Source of the DNA: Dugong dugon
Lineage: Eukaryota > Chordata > Mammalia > Sirenia > Dugongidae
DNA: 64,000 nucleotides
NCBI GenBank assembly: GCA_030035585.1
Contig: CM057466.1
Span: 56,923,233 to 56,987,232, forward strand
Direction of reading: 5' to 3'
Made by a program: the position numbers and the translations under genes. Below are positions 45,050 through 56,226 of this stretch, one piece after another (the stretch's first letter is position 1; the number at the start of each line of letters is the position of its first letter). The notes under the pieces were generated by a model that saw nothing but the letters and a program-made list of their open reading frames with translations, had not been told where the DNA came from and searched no databases.

Positions 45050-45325
45050 AACAACTGATTAAAATTTGACCAGGTAATATGTGCATATAGTCCAAAATAT
45101 GAAATATGCAAAACATGTACCATATTAAGGAAGCTTCCTTACTGACCTGATCTTTAGCCACCCACTTCCCTGTCCCAGAGGGAACCACTGTTATCAATTC
45201 CACATATACCCTTTTAGAGACTTTCTATACACTTGCGTGTAAATTTTCCACACAAATGGTTGCATACTATATACAATATTTTGTTTCTTGCTTTTTTTCC
45301 TAATACATTATAGAGCTGTCTCATT
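45050..45325 (-). mobile_element. Ancient L1M-like fragment, antisense
   Basis: 'ccaggtaatatgtgcatatagtccaaaat', 'cacccacttccctgtcccagagggaaccactgttatcaattc', 'cacacaaatggttgcatactatatacaatattttg'. Confidence 0.65.
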
Positions 45326-46589
45326 CTTTCGTTTATGCTTTTGCTTGCCAAAGAATCCCACGTTATAAAGCCTTTAAACAGTACAGAAATACACAGAAGA
45401 AAAAGTAAAAGATCCTTCACCCTTTCCCTCCCACAACTATACTTGCCATTTGTTCATTCACTCACTCACTGACTCATTTGTTTATTTACTAAATTCCCAA
45501 AGCCTATCATGCGCTGTGCATCACTCTAAATTCTTGGCTAATTTAAACCTGGCTTTTTTTTTTTTTTTTTTTTAAACACAGGACTATTTGGCAAACAGAC
45601 AAAGATTTGTTTAATAGATGAGAACGTTAAAGGTCTTCTAAACTCTTCCTTCCCTTCTTCAAACCTGGACCATTCATAAGCAATTCCAATCAACTGAGAG
45701 GACATAAAGCTCTCAAGAGAAGAACATATCAAATGCCTCTGAGTCCCCTGGTTCAATCATCCAGCTGTCCTCTGCCATGCAGTTCCACCCAAACCCAGCC
45801 TCTCTGCCTTACCTATGAGTAAGTTTGGCAGTGGCTGGGAAGCCAGTAGATTGTGTTCCAAGTGCCAGATGAGTAGGAGAGAGGTCTCATCTCCAGCCTG
45901 CTGGTAGGTAAGTATTAGTCACACAGGAGCACAAACAAGTCTCAAAACCGCATTTTGCCAGCTGTGGCCAGTGGTAGTCCATGGTTGGCTGCATACAGAC
46001 ACCTCTGTGCTACATTGAGAAAGAGTTCCCACTTGTTGTGGCAACAAAGCCAGCTGCTGGAAATTAGACAGTAAAGATCAGAGGACTAGGGGGTGGCCGT
46101 GGGACTGAATGGGGAGGCTGAGCCACTCCCTGCAAAAACAATTCCTTGTAGCTCTCCTTCCAATGGGAGTTGACACCAGAGAAGGAGGTGGGCCAAAGTA
46201 AAGGAAGGCAGCTCTCCTGGCCACTTTTTCAATGAAAAGAGAGGACCATTGATGAGGGCTGGTCCTGGTAATAGAAATAGGGGCCCTAATGGGAGAGGAT
46301 GGGATGAGGAAGAAGAGCAATTGCAAGTATCAAAATGCCCTAGAGTATTTTCTTTTGCATGTAAGATGGAAGAGGAGTCTCTAACACCTTGGGTCCAGCA
46401 CTCACCTCAGAAGAAAACGAGATCATAACTACTACTCACCAGGAGCCTGGGCCTCTGGGGCGAGATAGTTAATTTCTACTGACCTTCAAAGAATAAATTA
46501 CAGGTATTCCTTTCCTTGCTTTGGGCGTTTACCTTGCAAGTCTTGTCCACGATTCTCACATATTTCATTCATTCACTGACTTACTGATT
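45326..46589. other. Unassigned sequence with a T-run
   Basis: A T20+ run at ~45554-45573; no repeat family or exon recognised. Confidence 0.35.
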
Positions 46590-46603
46590 TAATAATTCAT
46601 TAA

Positions 46604-46777
46604 ACCAAAACCAGCCAAACCCACTGCTGTTGAGTCGATTCTGACTCATAGCAACCCCATAGGGTTTCCGAGGCTGTAAATCTCTATGGGAGCAAACTGC
46701 CATATCTTTTTCCCTCGAACTGCCGACCTTTGAGTTAGAAGTCGATCACTTTAACCACTGCACCACCAGGGCTCCTG
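46604..46777 (-). mobile_element. AfroSINE-type SINE, antisense, with decayed TSD
   Basis: 'aaacccactgctgttgagtcgattctgactcatagcaacccc' to 'ccaccagggctcctg'. Flanks TAATAATTCATTAA (46590-46603) and TAATAATCCTTTAA (46778-46791) match 12/14. Confidence 0.95.
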
Positions 46778-46807
46778 TAATAATCCTTTAAGTAAACATT
46801 TATTTAG

Positions 46808-46968
46808 TGCTTATCCTGGTGGCCTAGTGGTCAAGTGCTAAAGCTGCTAACCAAAAGGTTGGCAGTTCAAATCCACCAGACACTCCTTGGAAAAACCATT
46901 TAGGGCAGTTGTACTCTGTCCTATAGGGTTGCTATGAGTCAGAATCGACTTGATGGCAACGGCTTTGG
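46808..46968 (+). mobile_element. AfroSINE-type SINE, sense
   Basis: TATCCTGGTGGCCTAGTGG head (first bases lost) to ATGAGTCAGAATCGACTTGATGGCAACGGCTTTGGTTTTTGG. Opposite orientation to the SINE 30 bp to its left. Confidence 0.93.
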
Positions 46969-47039
46969 TTTTTGGGTGGGCGAGGCTAAGCTCTCTATAT
47001 AGAGACAAAGTTTCTATATACCTTATTTTATCAACCTCT

Positions 47040-47310
47040 CACAATAATTGCTCTAGAATGAAGTTTTGTTGGAGTAGGGACTTTGTCTGTTCTGTTCAAT
47101 GCTTTGTCTTCAGTACCTAAAATTGTGCACAGCACGTAAATATTTGTTAAAAAATTCTAATGAGTATTTACTATATTATTATTATTACTAGGCCCATTTT
47201 ACAGATGATGAAACTGAGCCTTTGACAGGTTCACGAATTTGCTTAAGCTTTCAGAGCTCATAAGAGGCAGAGTTAGAATTTAATTTCTTCTGCCTCCAAA
47301 GCCCAGAGAC
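47040..47310. repeat. L2 3' end (+) followed by MIR (-)
   Basis: 47040-47160: 'tggagtagggactttgtctgttctgttcaatgctttgtcttcagtacctaaaattgtgcacagcacgtaaatatttgttaa' is sense L2. 47160-47310: 'tattattattattactaggcccattttacagatgatgaaactgagcc' is antisense MIR. Confidence 0.8.
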
Positions 47311-47439
47311 TACCTTCATCTTCTCAAAGTGCTTGCAGTTTAGGAAAGGAGAAACCGTGTGTTCAAAAGCCCTCACACAAGGCAGAAGGAAATGAGGTCT
47401 TTAGTAGTTTTTGAGAAAGGTGTTGTGAGATCTCAAGGG

Positions 47440-47560
47440 AAAGACAATAGTTTTAATTGGCGAGTCCTGGGAGGACCTCAAGGAGGATGTGGCATTTGAA
47501 CCTGAACCTTGAGGGATGAACTTTTACATTTGGTCTCAGATGTTTAACATGGGTAAAACA
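47440..47560 (-). mobile_element. L2-like fragment, antisense
   Basis: 'ggacctcaaggaggatgtggcatttgaacctgaaccttgagggatgaa' matches the antisense L2 phrase for the segment before its 3' end. Confidence 0.55.
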
Positions 47561-47603
47561 AGGTTGGAGCAAGCCCAGACTTAATGGGGGAAAAAAAAAA
47601 AAA

Positions 47604-47637
47604 AATGCAGCCCTTGTTTCAGATTGCCCTACTGATA
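47604..47637 (+). repeat. 34-bp dispersed duplication, copy 1, after a poly(A) run
   Basis: Follows a 15-base A run (47591-47605, sharing two bases). The first 27 bases equal 49518-49544 exactly, and 32 of 34 match 49518-49551. Confidence 0.85.
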
Positions 47638-47814
47638 TAGTTCTTCAACTTAAATTTCTGCCTGAAAATATTCAGTACCTGGTTGTACGTGGCATCCTCT
47701 GTGTCTGCGGGTTTGGTTAAAAACATGTCCTCATAGTCTGCTTTCTAAAAGATATCCTAAATTGCTGCTCATAGCTTGCTAAATCACAGAGCTTGGAGCT
47801 CCTTTACAGAAGTC

Positions 47815-47873
47815 ACTATTTTTATAGGCAGATACTGCCACTATTTTTATAGGCAGATACTGCCTATAAAAAT
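47815..47873. repeat. 25-bp tandem duplication ending in a 13-bp hairpin
   Basis: Perfect 25-bp copies at 47815-47839 and 47840-47864. The second overlaps an exact inverted repeat: ATTTTTATAGGCA (47843-47855), loop GATAC, TGCCTATAAAAAT (47861-47873). Confidence 0.97.
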
Positions 47874-49149
47874 TCCCATCCATTACTAATGGTGGAAAAT
47901 TATTCCAACAGTGTACTTCCTCCCTCACCTCCAACCAATCCCATCCTTAATAATTGGAAGGAGAGAGTGAATATTCTTTGCTTTTGATCAAGACATGTCT
48001 CCTGCCAGGAGCAGGGAAGGATGTGTAGGAGTGACTGTCTCCGACAGTAACAATAGCAAGAGCAATGAGTAAAAGTTTGCAACAGGATCTTGGGCAACTA
48101 AGTTACCCTGACAATTTATACATGTTTACAGTGTGAATATTTTTTTTCTCCAGCTAACAATGGTTTCCAAATGCCTTCCTTCCCTAGGTCCCCTCCCTAA
48201 CATGTTTAATGGTCTTGTTTGAACTATAGAGGAACGGTTTTCAAAATCAAGAGGTTTTTTTCCCTACTTGTTTTTGGCAGTGCATAATGCTAACTGGGGC
48301 CCTTAGCCTTTGGTAATGGGAGGGCAATGCACTCTCGGTCACTGGTTTCTGGATTTCTTGGCTCAGAGTGTCACGTGGCCTTCTGCAGCCAATGGCAGGG
48401 CTAATGAAGCTGCTGCTTTTCCAAGTGATTGCAGGAAACCTTTTCTTCAACTTCCCTCCTCTGTCTCAGCGCTAGTGCAATTGGAGTGATGGTCCCCATG
48501 TTTAAGAAACAGACTGTGGCTTCAACAACAATCGACTTACTTCCTACACATCCCTCTGTGCCACCTCTTGGTGATTTAAAAGAGGAAACAAGATTTCCTC
48601 CTCTAGTGCGGGTCAGCCCAGCCTTAGTTATGTGGCTGCAGGAAGTTTCTCTTGCCCTCCTCACCCCATCCACATCCTGGCAACTGGAGGATGAGCAGGA
48701 AGTGGAGAGTGTCAGGGCCGAGTCTTCCGAGCTCACAGTTGGCCCTGGGCTGCATGGGCCTTTAGGAAAACAATATAAAAGTTTCCAAATGGCCCCGTTA
48801 ATGGCTCTCCAGAAAGACTATAAACAGTTGTGTTTGAAATTGTTATTCAAGAAGCTGCTTTTTTTTTTTTTTTTTTTTGCTAAAATTAAAAAAACAAAAC
48901 AAAACTCAAGGTTGAGAGTTGCTCTCAGTAACTCTCTGCCTAGTTGTTTTGAATACCTTTGACAGTGGACAGGACAGGCCTCTGGCAGGCCTCTTCTACC
49001 AGGGAGTAGCCCATGGCAGCCCCTCTGCTCAGGATCAGGAAAACTGGTTTGCCCAAACTAATGCTTTAAATTCGAGAAAACCCCTCCCCCAGTATACCAG
49101 GCGCTGACTGCCAGCTCGTTTGGTGCCTTTGGGACACCCCACATCACTG
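47874..49149. other. Unassigned sequence
   Basis: No repeat family recognised. A 177-codon frame at 48429-48962 ends across a T18 run and an A-rich patch and has no splice context, so I do not call it. Confidence 0.35.
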
Positions 49150-49225
49150 TTTCAGACCTCAGCATCCTCATTTGTAAAATGAAGAGGGAGACTGGACTCA
49201 TTAAATGATCCAGTTCTAATGTTCT
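49150..49225 (+). repeat. MIR fragment, sense
   Basis: 'cagacctcagcatcctcatttgtaaaatgaagagggagactggactc'. Confidence 0.6.
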
Positions 49226-49517
49226 CTGAGTCAGTGAGCCTCCGACCAGACCCATACACAGACCCTTCTGGATTTTGGTGGGGCAGTGACCCTCAGGTGG
49301 GCCTTGAACCCCCTCCAGAGACTACTTCTTAAGTCTTCCGTCCGCCTTCCTCTTCCTCACGTGGAGGCTTCTTGCTGGGGCTGACCCTTCGAGGTGCTCT
49401 TCAGAAACCCCCAGTTTTTTGATGAAAAGGCGTGGACGGCAGATTGAGCACAGTCTTTCAGAGTCTTTATCAAGGTAATTCTTTTCCATTTTAGCCCTAG
49501 AACTACAAACTGGGCCC

Positions 49518-49551
49518 AATGCAGCCCTTGTTTCAGATTGCCCTGCTGGTA
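49518..49551 (+). repeat. 34-bp dispersed duplication, copy 2
   Basis: Partner of 47604-47637 about 1.9 kb away. No poly(A) here and no obvious TSD. Confidence 0.85.
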
Positions 49552-49602
49552 AAAACTTGGCTTTTTAAACAACTTCTATTTAAGCACTGTTGTCCTTACC
49601 AC

Positions 49603-49815
49603 AGGAGCCTGGGTGGCGCAAGTGGTTCACACCCAGCTGCTAACCTAAAGGTTGATAGTTCTAACCCACCCAGTGGCACCAAGGAAGAAAGGCCTGGTGC
49701 TCTGCTTTTGTAATGATTACAGTCAAGAAAACCCTGTGGAACAGTCCTACTCTGTAACACATAGGATTGCTATGGGTTGGAATCCACTTGACAGCAATGG
49801 ATTTGTTTTTTGGTC
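49603..49815 (+). mobile_element. AfroSINE-type SINE, sense
   Basis: AGGAGCCTGGGTGGCGCAAGTGG head, 'gctgctaacctaaaggttgatag', 'aggaagaaaggcctggtgctctgcttttg', and 'tatgggttggaatccacttgacagcaatgga' plus a TTTGTTTTTTGG tail. Confidence 0.93.
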
Positions 49816-50302
49816 CTTTCTGCGTCCAGATACAGCACAAAGAAGCCCAGTTGGAAAATAATCTGGGCTACTTCTCCATACTCTCCTCCCACCTTCCTTC
49901 ACTATTTTTCTTTAGCTGTGTCAAGGTAGTAATACAAAAAATGAGTTCTGTTTTGGTAGCAAGTTGGCATTTACCAAAAGTAACATTTTCCCTAACTTAT
50001 TTCCAGCCCATCAACTGCCTCGGAATGCAAATCATTTTGAAAAGCAGACTAGTACTTAGGCACTTCCCAGCTCCTGAGATAGGAGACCTAGGGACAAGGA
50101 CCTGTGACTATGGGAGATGGCACTTAGAAACGCCAGGTGAGACACGAAAACCCGACTCCTATGTTCCAAGTTAAAGGCGAGGATACCTGACAGAGTTAGG
50201 TGTTCATTACTTAGAAAAATAATGGATCACAAACAGAGAGAATGTATCAAAATGAAACTGAAGCTGATCTTCTGGGAGTTATTTATCTTTCTCACTTGCC
50301 AG
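49816..50302. other. Unassigned sequence
   Basis: No repeat or gene recognised. Confidence 0.3.
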
Positions 50303-50480
50303 TATACCAGAAAGACCAAACTTGTTGCCGTTGAGTTGATTCCGACTCATAGCAACCCTACAGAGATCCTATAGGACAGAGTAGAACTGTCCCATAAGGT
50401 TTCCAAGGAGCATCTGTGAACTTGAACTGCCGACTTTTTGGTTAGCCGCCAAGCTCTTAACCACTGCGCCACCAGGACTC
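50303..50480 (-). mobile_element. AfroSINE-type SINE, antisense, with TSD
   Basis: 'accaaacttgttgccgttgagttgattccgactcatagcaacc' to 'gcgccaccaggactc'. Flanks CACTTGCCAG (50293-50302) and CACTTGCTAG (50481-50490) match 9/10. Confidence 0.95.
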
Positions 50481-50495
50481 CACTTGCTAGCATAG

Positions 50496-51199
50496 TATAG
50501 TGAAGCCTTTTGTTCCTTGCTTTAAATGAAATAGTCAATGTGAAGTGCCCACCTTCGTGTCTGGGACAACATGGGTATCAATTTACCACGAGCATCCTTC
50601 CGTAGTCCCTCTGCTTTACATTCATACAGAGGGCAGATGCTGCTGTAATCCGAAAGGGCTGGGAGAGCGCAGGGAAGGAGGGAAGGAGACTCATATCTGC
50701 TGCTTGAGATCCTGCCACTCACCAGAGCATAATGCACAGATGAAATAGTCAGGTCTCAGTGGATGCCTAGGAGAAGGGGCAGCCTAAGTGCCGTGTCTGA
50801 AGGACAGCAGACTGACCTGCCTGCTTTACCCTGCTGGCCTGAAAACATTACAGTTGTACATACGTGAGTCCTGGGGGGGGTGGTGGAAAGGGGTGGGAGA
50901 TGGGGTGTCCTGTTGATGACGTTGAGTCCTTGATGGGATGTAAGTTTGAGGGACACTTGGTCAGATTTTTTTAAAGTAGATCTAGCGTTTGAGAGGAAGA
51001 TGGAGGGGAGGGAGGCAAGACTAGAGAAGGAAGTCGAGGGGTTTTTGCAATGGTCCAGGAAATAGTTAATCCATTTTTTATGGGGTTTTCCTTCTTCCGC
51101 CTTCTGCGTTTCCCTCTTTCAGAGTTTTGAGGCAAATGACAGAAGGGCTATTTGCCATCCCCCCCCCCCCCCCCGCCTCCTGCTCCTCCTTTTCTTCTG
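50496..51199. other. Unassigned sequence with a C16 run
   Basis: A 16-base C homopolymer at 51159-51174; a G7 run near 50873. No gene or repeat family recognised. Confidence 0.4.
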
Positions 51200-51690
51200 T
51201 TTTTCAGATTTTATTTTGAAAGAATTACAGACTCACAAGCAGTTGCAAACGCAGTGCAGCGCTTCACTTAACCGTCCACCAGCGTCCCTCAGTGGTGTCC
51301 CCTTACATAGCTGCAGTACAATATCCCAACCAGGAACCTGACATTGGTACGTTACTGTTAGCCAGACTATACGCTTTATTCAGGTTTCACCAGTTTTTCC
51401 ATGTACTTGTGTGTGAGTGTGTGCATGCAGTTTTATTACATGTGCAGATTTCTGTGTTATTGCTGTTGTTAGCGGCCATCCAGTTGGTCCCCGGCTCATG
51501 GCAACCCCACGTAGAAGAGAAGAAAATGCTGCCTGGCCCTGTGCCATCCCCATGATTGGTTGATTCCTGTGACCACCACCGTAATCAAGATACAGAACTG
51601 TGCCATCACCGCCAAGCAACTGCCTCACGCTACCCTTTACGGTTGCACCTACTTCACCCGCTCCTGAATGAGCACAGCTAAGGCATGTAT
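51200..51690 (-). mobile_element. Ancient L1ME-like fragment, antisense, split by an RTE-N element
   Basis: 'attttgaaagaattacagactcacaagcagttgcaaacgcag' and 'tccccttacatagctgcagtacaatatcccaaccaggaacctgacattggtac', resuming after the insert at 'gaccaccaccgtaatcaagatacagaactgtgccatcaccgcc'. Confidence 0.75.
51462..51570 (-). mobile_element. RTE-N 3'-end fragment, antisense
   Basis: 'gttgttagcggccatccagttggtccccggctcatggcaacccc', 'gcctggccctgtgccatccccatgattgg'. 5'-truncated inside the older L1. Confidence 0.88.
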
Positions 51691-51778
51691 TCCGACTACC
51701 GCGGACTCTGAAAGAGAAAAAAAAACCCTCCTTGGCACATTTAAGCCCTTTGGTGTTGTCTTTCTCATTCTTTATAAA

Positions 51779-51950
51779 AACAAAAGACAAACCAAACCCA
51801 TTGCTGTCGAGTTGATTCAGACTCATACCAACCCTACAGGACAGAGTAGAACTGCCTCACAGCATTTCCAAGGAGCAGCTGGTGGATTCGAACGGCTGAC
51901 CTTTTGATTAGCAGCCAAGCTCTTAACCACTGCACCACCAGGGTTCCTTA
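51779..51950 (-). mobile_element. AfroSINE-type SINE, antisense, with TSD
   Basis: 'ccattgctgtcgagttgattcagactcataccaacc' to 'ccaccagggttcctt'. Flanks ATTCTTTATAAA (51767-51778) and ATTCTGTATAAA (51951-51962) match 11/12. Confidence 0.95.
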
Positions 51951-51962
51951 TTCTGTATAAAC

Positions 51963-52060
51963 CAAAACAAAAAACAAAAAAACAAAAAAACAAAAAACAA
52001 AAAAAACCCAAACCCATTGCCATCGAATTGATTCTGACTTATAGCGACCTTATCTCTTGG
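51963..52060 (-). mobile_element. A/C-rich tail plus SINE 3' fragment, antisense
   Basis: Runs of CAAAAAA units (51963-52010) followed by only the SINE end 'cccattgccatcgaattgattctgacttatagcgacc'. On the - strand this is a severely 5'-truncated SINE with a long GTTTTTT tail. Confidence 0.88.
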
Positions 52061-53207
52061 AGAGGCAAGGAGGCGGTGGGTGCACCCTGTGCTTTGGGCC
52101 TGCTGTTATCCTGTGGGGGGATCTAGAGTCCTGCACAAGTACTCCTGAGTCCAGGAGGGATGATATTGTTGTCTGAGTAGTCCACCCCTCTTTAAAAGCA
52201 CCTGTTTAATGAGATCCCTCAAATCCTCAGTAGAGGACAGAACGGAGGACTAATCAGAAATGATATTATGATTTTAAATATATAATAGACATGCATAAGA
52301 AATAAATGCTATGTAGTCCAATGCACATTTGTTTTATAGACTTTAAGTATCATTCTATTATTTCTTTAGAAAGGTCCATTCTCTCCCAAGCGATGTGTCA
52401 TTTGTTCAAAAACAACGTTCATCTTCTGTCAATCAGTTGTGTATTCAAAGTTCATAAATATCTCTTAAATATGCAGACTGACCTCTCCATAGGTACATTT
52501 CTGAAATTTATTTACAAAAGATTTCAATATTCAATAGTAAGTGTAGTGAATCAAAGTGATTATAATTTTAGAGATGTTATAATAGCAGCTTAGATTTGGA
52601 ATAGCCTTTTGATATCATCTGGTATAATTTGTTACTAACGTTAGGAATTACTGCTGCAAAGCTCCGATGTTTATGGACATCCAGGACTGGGAGATCCTGG
52701 GTTCACAGGGTGGCCCACCCCATGTTAGATAGCTTGAACCATTGGTTAAACTTCATTTTTTTTTAAAATATAAAATCCTCTATCATATGAATTTCACTTG
52801 CTGGTCAAAGTTTTGTCCTTTCGAACAACTCAGAGTGAAGTTGCTCCTTTACTACGTGTCATCTCGTTGGATATTTGAAAGCAGTGCCTGCGTTTCCTTT
52901 AAGCCTTCTCTTTCCTAGTATAAACACCTTCACTTCCTTTAACTGGTCTTTATAGGCTATCATTTCCCAGACCTTGCCATCCATGTCACTTCCTCAGGAC
53001 ATACTCTCCTTTACTCTTGTCACTCTTAATGTGTTATCACAGAAAGAAACAACAGCAACAGCAACGTTTGACTGACCTAAGTATATACACCACATTTTAG
53101 GATATTAAATACTTCAAACAATCTCTGGCTTGTGTCATGTAAAAATCTCTGCATTTAATTCTTCTGTACAATTTCTGAAAGAAAAGTCATATAAACACTT
53201 CATCCAC
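52061..53207. other. Unassigned sequence
   Basis: No confident repeat or gene. 52790-53080 has the texture of a very old, unplaced repeat (C/T-rich, 'aacaactcagagtgaagttgctcc') but I cannot name it. Confidence 0.3.
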
Positions 53208-53398
53208 CTACCAAAAACAAACACACTCATTGTCACTGAGTAAATTCCAACTCATGGTGACCCCATGTGTTACAGAGTAGAACTACTCCATTGGGTTTTC
53301 TTGGCTATAATCTTTACAGAAGCAGATCACCGGGCCTTTCTTCCGTGGCACCACTGGGTGGGTTTAAACTGCCAACCTTTAGGTTCCTAGTTGAGCGC
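53208..53398 (-). mobile_element. AfroSINE-type SINE, antisense, older
   Basis: 'cattgtcactgagtaaattccaactcatggtgaccccatgtgttacagagtagaac' and 'agaagcagatcaccgggcctttcttcc', head 'gccaacctttaggttcc' diverged. Confidence 0.9.
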
Positions 53399-53939
53399 AA
53401 ATGAAGCCCTTAATCAAGGTTCAATTTTATTATTATTACTAATATAAAATAACTAATACTCTGTATTGAAAACCAACGAATGCGGGTGCACGTGTAATGC
53501 TTCGGGTGGAGAGGGCTGCAAAGTCGTACCTCAAGGCGGGTGACTAGGGAAGAGTGAAGGAACTGAGAACAATGAGGCACTTTCCCACAGCTTAGCTTCA
53601 GACAGGTCATAGTCAAACCTTCCCGGCCTCGGAGACACTTTGACTCTTTAAGGAGGCTTTGCCCTCTGAGGGTTAAGCTGTAAAACCAATTCATTATTAA
53701 CATGCCTAGGCAACATCTTATTTCTCTGCATTCCTGAGATAAAGCCTAATTGGGCTTTTTTTTTTTTTTTTTTTTTTAAGAGAAAGTGCAGTAAAGTCTT
53801 GTCTGTGGGTTTCTAAAATAATATTTTAGGTATTAAAACAAATGTTTTCTTGTTTGATTAAGAAATAATGGTATCTGAAATCAGCTATTCCTGCTTGAAA
53901 CTGCACTCGGTCATAGTCATAAATATAATTAATTTCCAT
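53399..53939. other. Unassigned sequence
   Basis: A T21 run at ~53757-53777; otherwise nothing recognised. Confidence 0.3.
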
Positions 53940-54200
53940 ATTTATATTTTAAATAAAACTTATAGAGAAGTTGCAAGAACAGTACAAAGATCTCCCGTAA
54001 CTGCCTATCTCCCTGCCCAGATTTCCAACTGTTAATATTTCACTACATATGCTCTCTTGCCCTCTTTCTCTTCCTCCTTATCCATGTCTCACGTCTTACG
54101 TTTTTCTCATAATTTTTTATACTTTTTAAATGAAAGTCGTTCCATTATTTGAGCATTGTAAATGTGCATATTTTGTGTTCTATAAGATGAATTTGGTTTG
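53940..54200 (-). mobile_element. Ancient L1ME-like fragment, antisense
   Basis: 'aaacttatagagaagttgcaagaacagtacaaagatctcccgtaactgcctatctccctgcccagatttccaactgttaatatttc'. Same group as 39444-39790; may extend to ~54400. Confidence 0.7.
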
Positions 54201-54808
54201 GCCTGAATTTTATTCTGCTTGTTGATTTTGTTGGCTTTCTCTCTTTGAATCAATCTTTCTCCCGCTGGCTCACCCTCCCTCTCTAGTGGTATTGAGATTT
54301 CCTCCACCAGTTCCCCTGGGGCCCTCAGTCCAGAGCCAGGCCTCCTAACGTTTTTTCAGAGCGTTGGTCCTGCAGTGTTCTGGAGATATCACAGATCCAG
54401 TCACAGAGCTGGTGGGCAGCTTGGTTCAGTCCTGCTGGTGAATATATATCTGTGTTTCCCTGGGCCTTTCGCTTGCTAAAAGCTTTAGCCCTAGGCAGTG
54501 GTAGGCATCAGGTGATTTTTGTTTTCTTCCTTCTTTTCTCTATACTAGGCACTAGCGTAAGTTACCTTGCCTCAGCCTCTGTCTTGAACAGTGTGGAGTA
54601 CAGCAGTTGAATTCTCTGCCCAGGCTGTCTTGCTTCTAGAACTGGAACTGTTGCTTCAGCCCTGCTCAGTCTTTTGCATTTCTGTTCCATTTCTGGTTGC
54701 AGTGATGTTTAATTTGCTTTTGAGCCAACACTGTGTCTTTTGACATTTTACCTTTATATCTTATCTGTCACTGCTTCATGCTTTAAGAAAAAAAGAAAAA
54801 AAAAAAAG

Positions 54809-54893
54809 CTACCCTCAAGTTGACTCTGACTTATGGTGACCCCACGTGTGTCAGAGTAGAACTGTGTTCCATAGAGTTTTCAATGGCTGATTA
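54809..54893 (-). mobile_element. AfroSINE 3' fragment, antisense
   Basis: 'gctaccctcaagttgactctgacttatggtgaccccacgtgtgtcagagtagaactgtgttccatagagttttcaatggctga' after an A-rich run at 54786-54808. Confidence 0.9.
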
Positions 54894-54939
54894 ATGCTTG
54901 GGGCTTAGGGATCACATGAATTTATATAGAATGAGCTCT

Positions 54940-55910
54940 TATAGACTTCTTCAGGTATATCACGTAATAACCACTGCCCTAGACCCAGCTGCCAGGATCT
55001 CTCATCTAGACTTTTCTTGCAAGAGCTTTCCAACAGGCCTCCTTGGATTCATACGTATGACACCTACAATCCATTTTCCATTAAAAATGCACGTGAAAAA
55101 AATGACGTCCTTCCCCAACCTAAAACCCTCATGGTATCCCCTTGCTCTAAAGTTCAACAACTTTTAACATAGTTTACAAGGCCCTGCAAGAGCGGTTCCA
55201 CCTCCCATTCCAGCTTTACCTTGGGCCTCTTGCCCCTGGCTCATGAATCTCTGCTTTCCAGCCATGTTAGTCTTTTAGCTCCTGGAACCAGTGGGCTCCT
55301 CCACACCTCATAGCCTTCACATAGGCTCTCCCCTTTGCTTGCAATCCTCGCTCCTGCTTTATATCTCAACCCTGTTTCCCACCTCTGCCCCCCCACATCC
55401 TCTTTACCCTCCAGATCTCAGCCCTTAGTCATGTCCTCGGGCAGACATTTCCTGATGCTTCCTCCCTGGTCCTCCCCATCCCAGGTTGGGTAATGTTCTG
55501 CTATACCCTTAAGGGACCCTATACTTTTCTTTTTCTTGTTGTGGTACTTACATATGTAACAAAACATTTGCCATTTCAACATTTTTTACACGTACAATTC
55601 CGTGACATTATTTACATTTATCGTGTTCATCTATCACAACTGTTTCCACGTTTTTCCATCACCCTTAACAGAAGCTCAGTGCCTCCCTAAACAATGAGTC
55701 CCCTATTCCGTCTCCCTCCCTCCCTCCCCTGGCAATCACTAATAAATTACCCTATACTTTTTGTACAAATAACATACTTATTGGTATAACTTATTCACAT
55801 TTATTTATATGATCATTTCTTAGCGTCTGAGGATTTTGCTCACCATTATATCCCAGCACCTAGCATCATGTGGGGACTGTAACAGCTCAGCACAGATCTA
55901 ATGAGTGGAA
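54940..55910 (+). mobile_element. L2 LINE 3' part, sense, carrying an L1 insertion
   Basis: 'ttgcaagagctttccaacaggcctcc', 'tacaaggccctgcaagagcgg', 'cttcacataggctctcccctttgcttgcaatcctcgctcctgc', 'cattatatcccagcacctagcatcatgtggggactgtaacagc' run in L2 order (end of RT domain, then 3' UTR). Interrupted by L1 at 55529-55748. No open frame remains. Confidence 0.75.
55529..55748 (-). mobile_element. 220-bp 5'-truncated L1, antisense, perfect 13-bp TSD
   Basis: 'tgtggtacttacatatgtaacaaaacatttgccatttcaacattttttacacg' to 'ggcaatcactaataaatt'. Flanked by ACCCTATACTTTT at 55516-55528 and 55749-55761. Confidence 0.95.
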
Positions 55911-56226
55911 GAACAAGCTCCCTAAGGCCACTGTGGTCTGATGCCTGTATCGTCTTTGACCTTACCTCCTACTACCTTCCCCCTCGCTCACTCCCCTTCA
56001 GCCACATGGGCCTCCTTGCTTTCCTCAAACCCAACAGACATGCTTCTGCCTCAAAATCTTTGCAGTTTCTCTCCCTCTGCTGAAATGTGCTTTGCCAAGA
56101 TAGTTCCACGACTCATTTCCCTCAGGGGCTGCTCAAGGGTCACCTTCTCAGTGAGGGCTTCCTGGACACCTCTACTTAAAATTGTAACCCGTTCCCTTCC
56201 CTGCTCCATCCTTCTCAGTAGCATTT

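Noticed and set aside
48429..48962. 177-codon open frame on the + strand
   Set aside because: It crosses a homopolymer T run and A-rich patch, has no domain, and no splice or promoter context. Opposite-strand frames are equally long.
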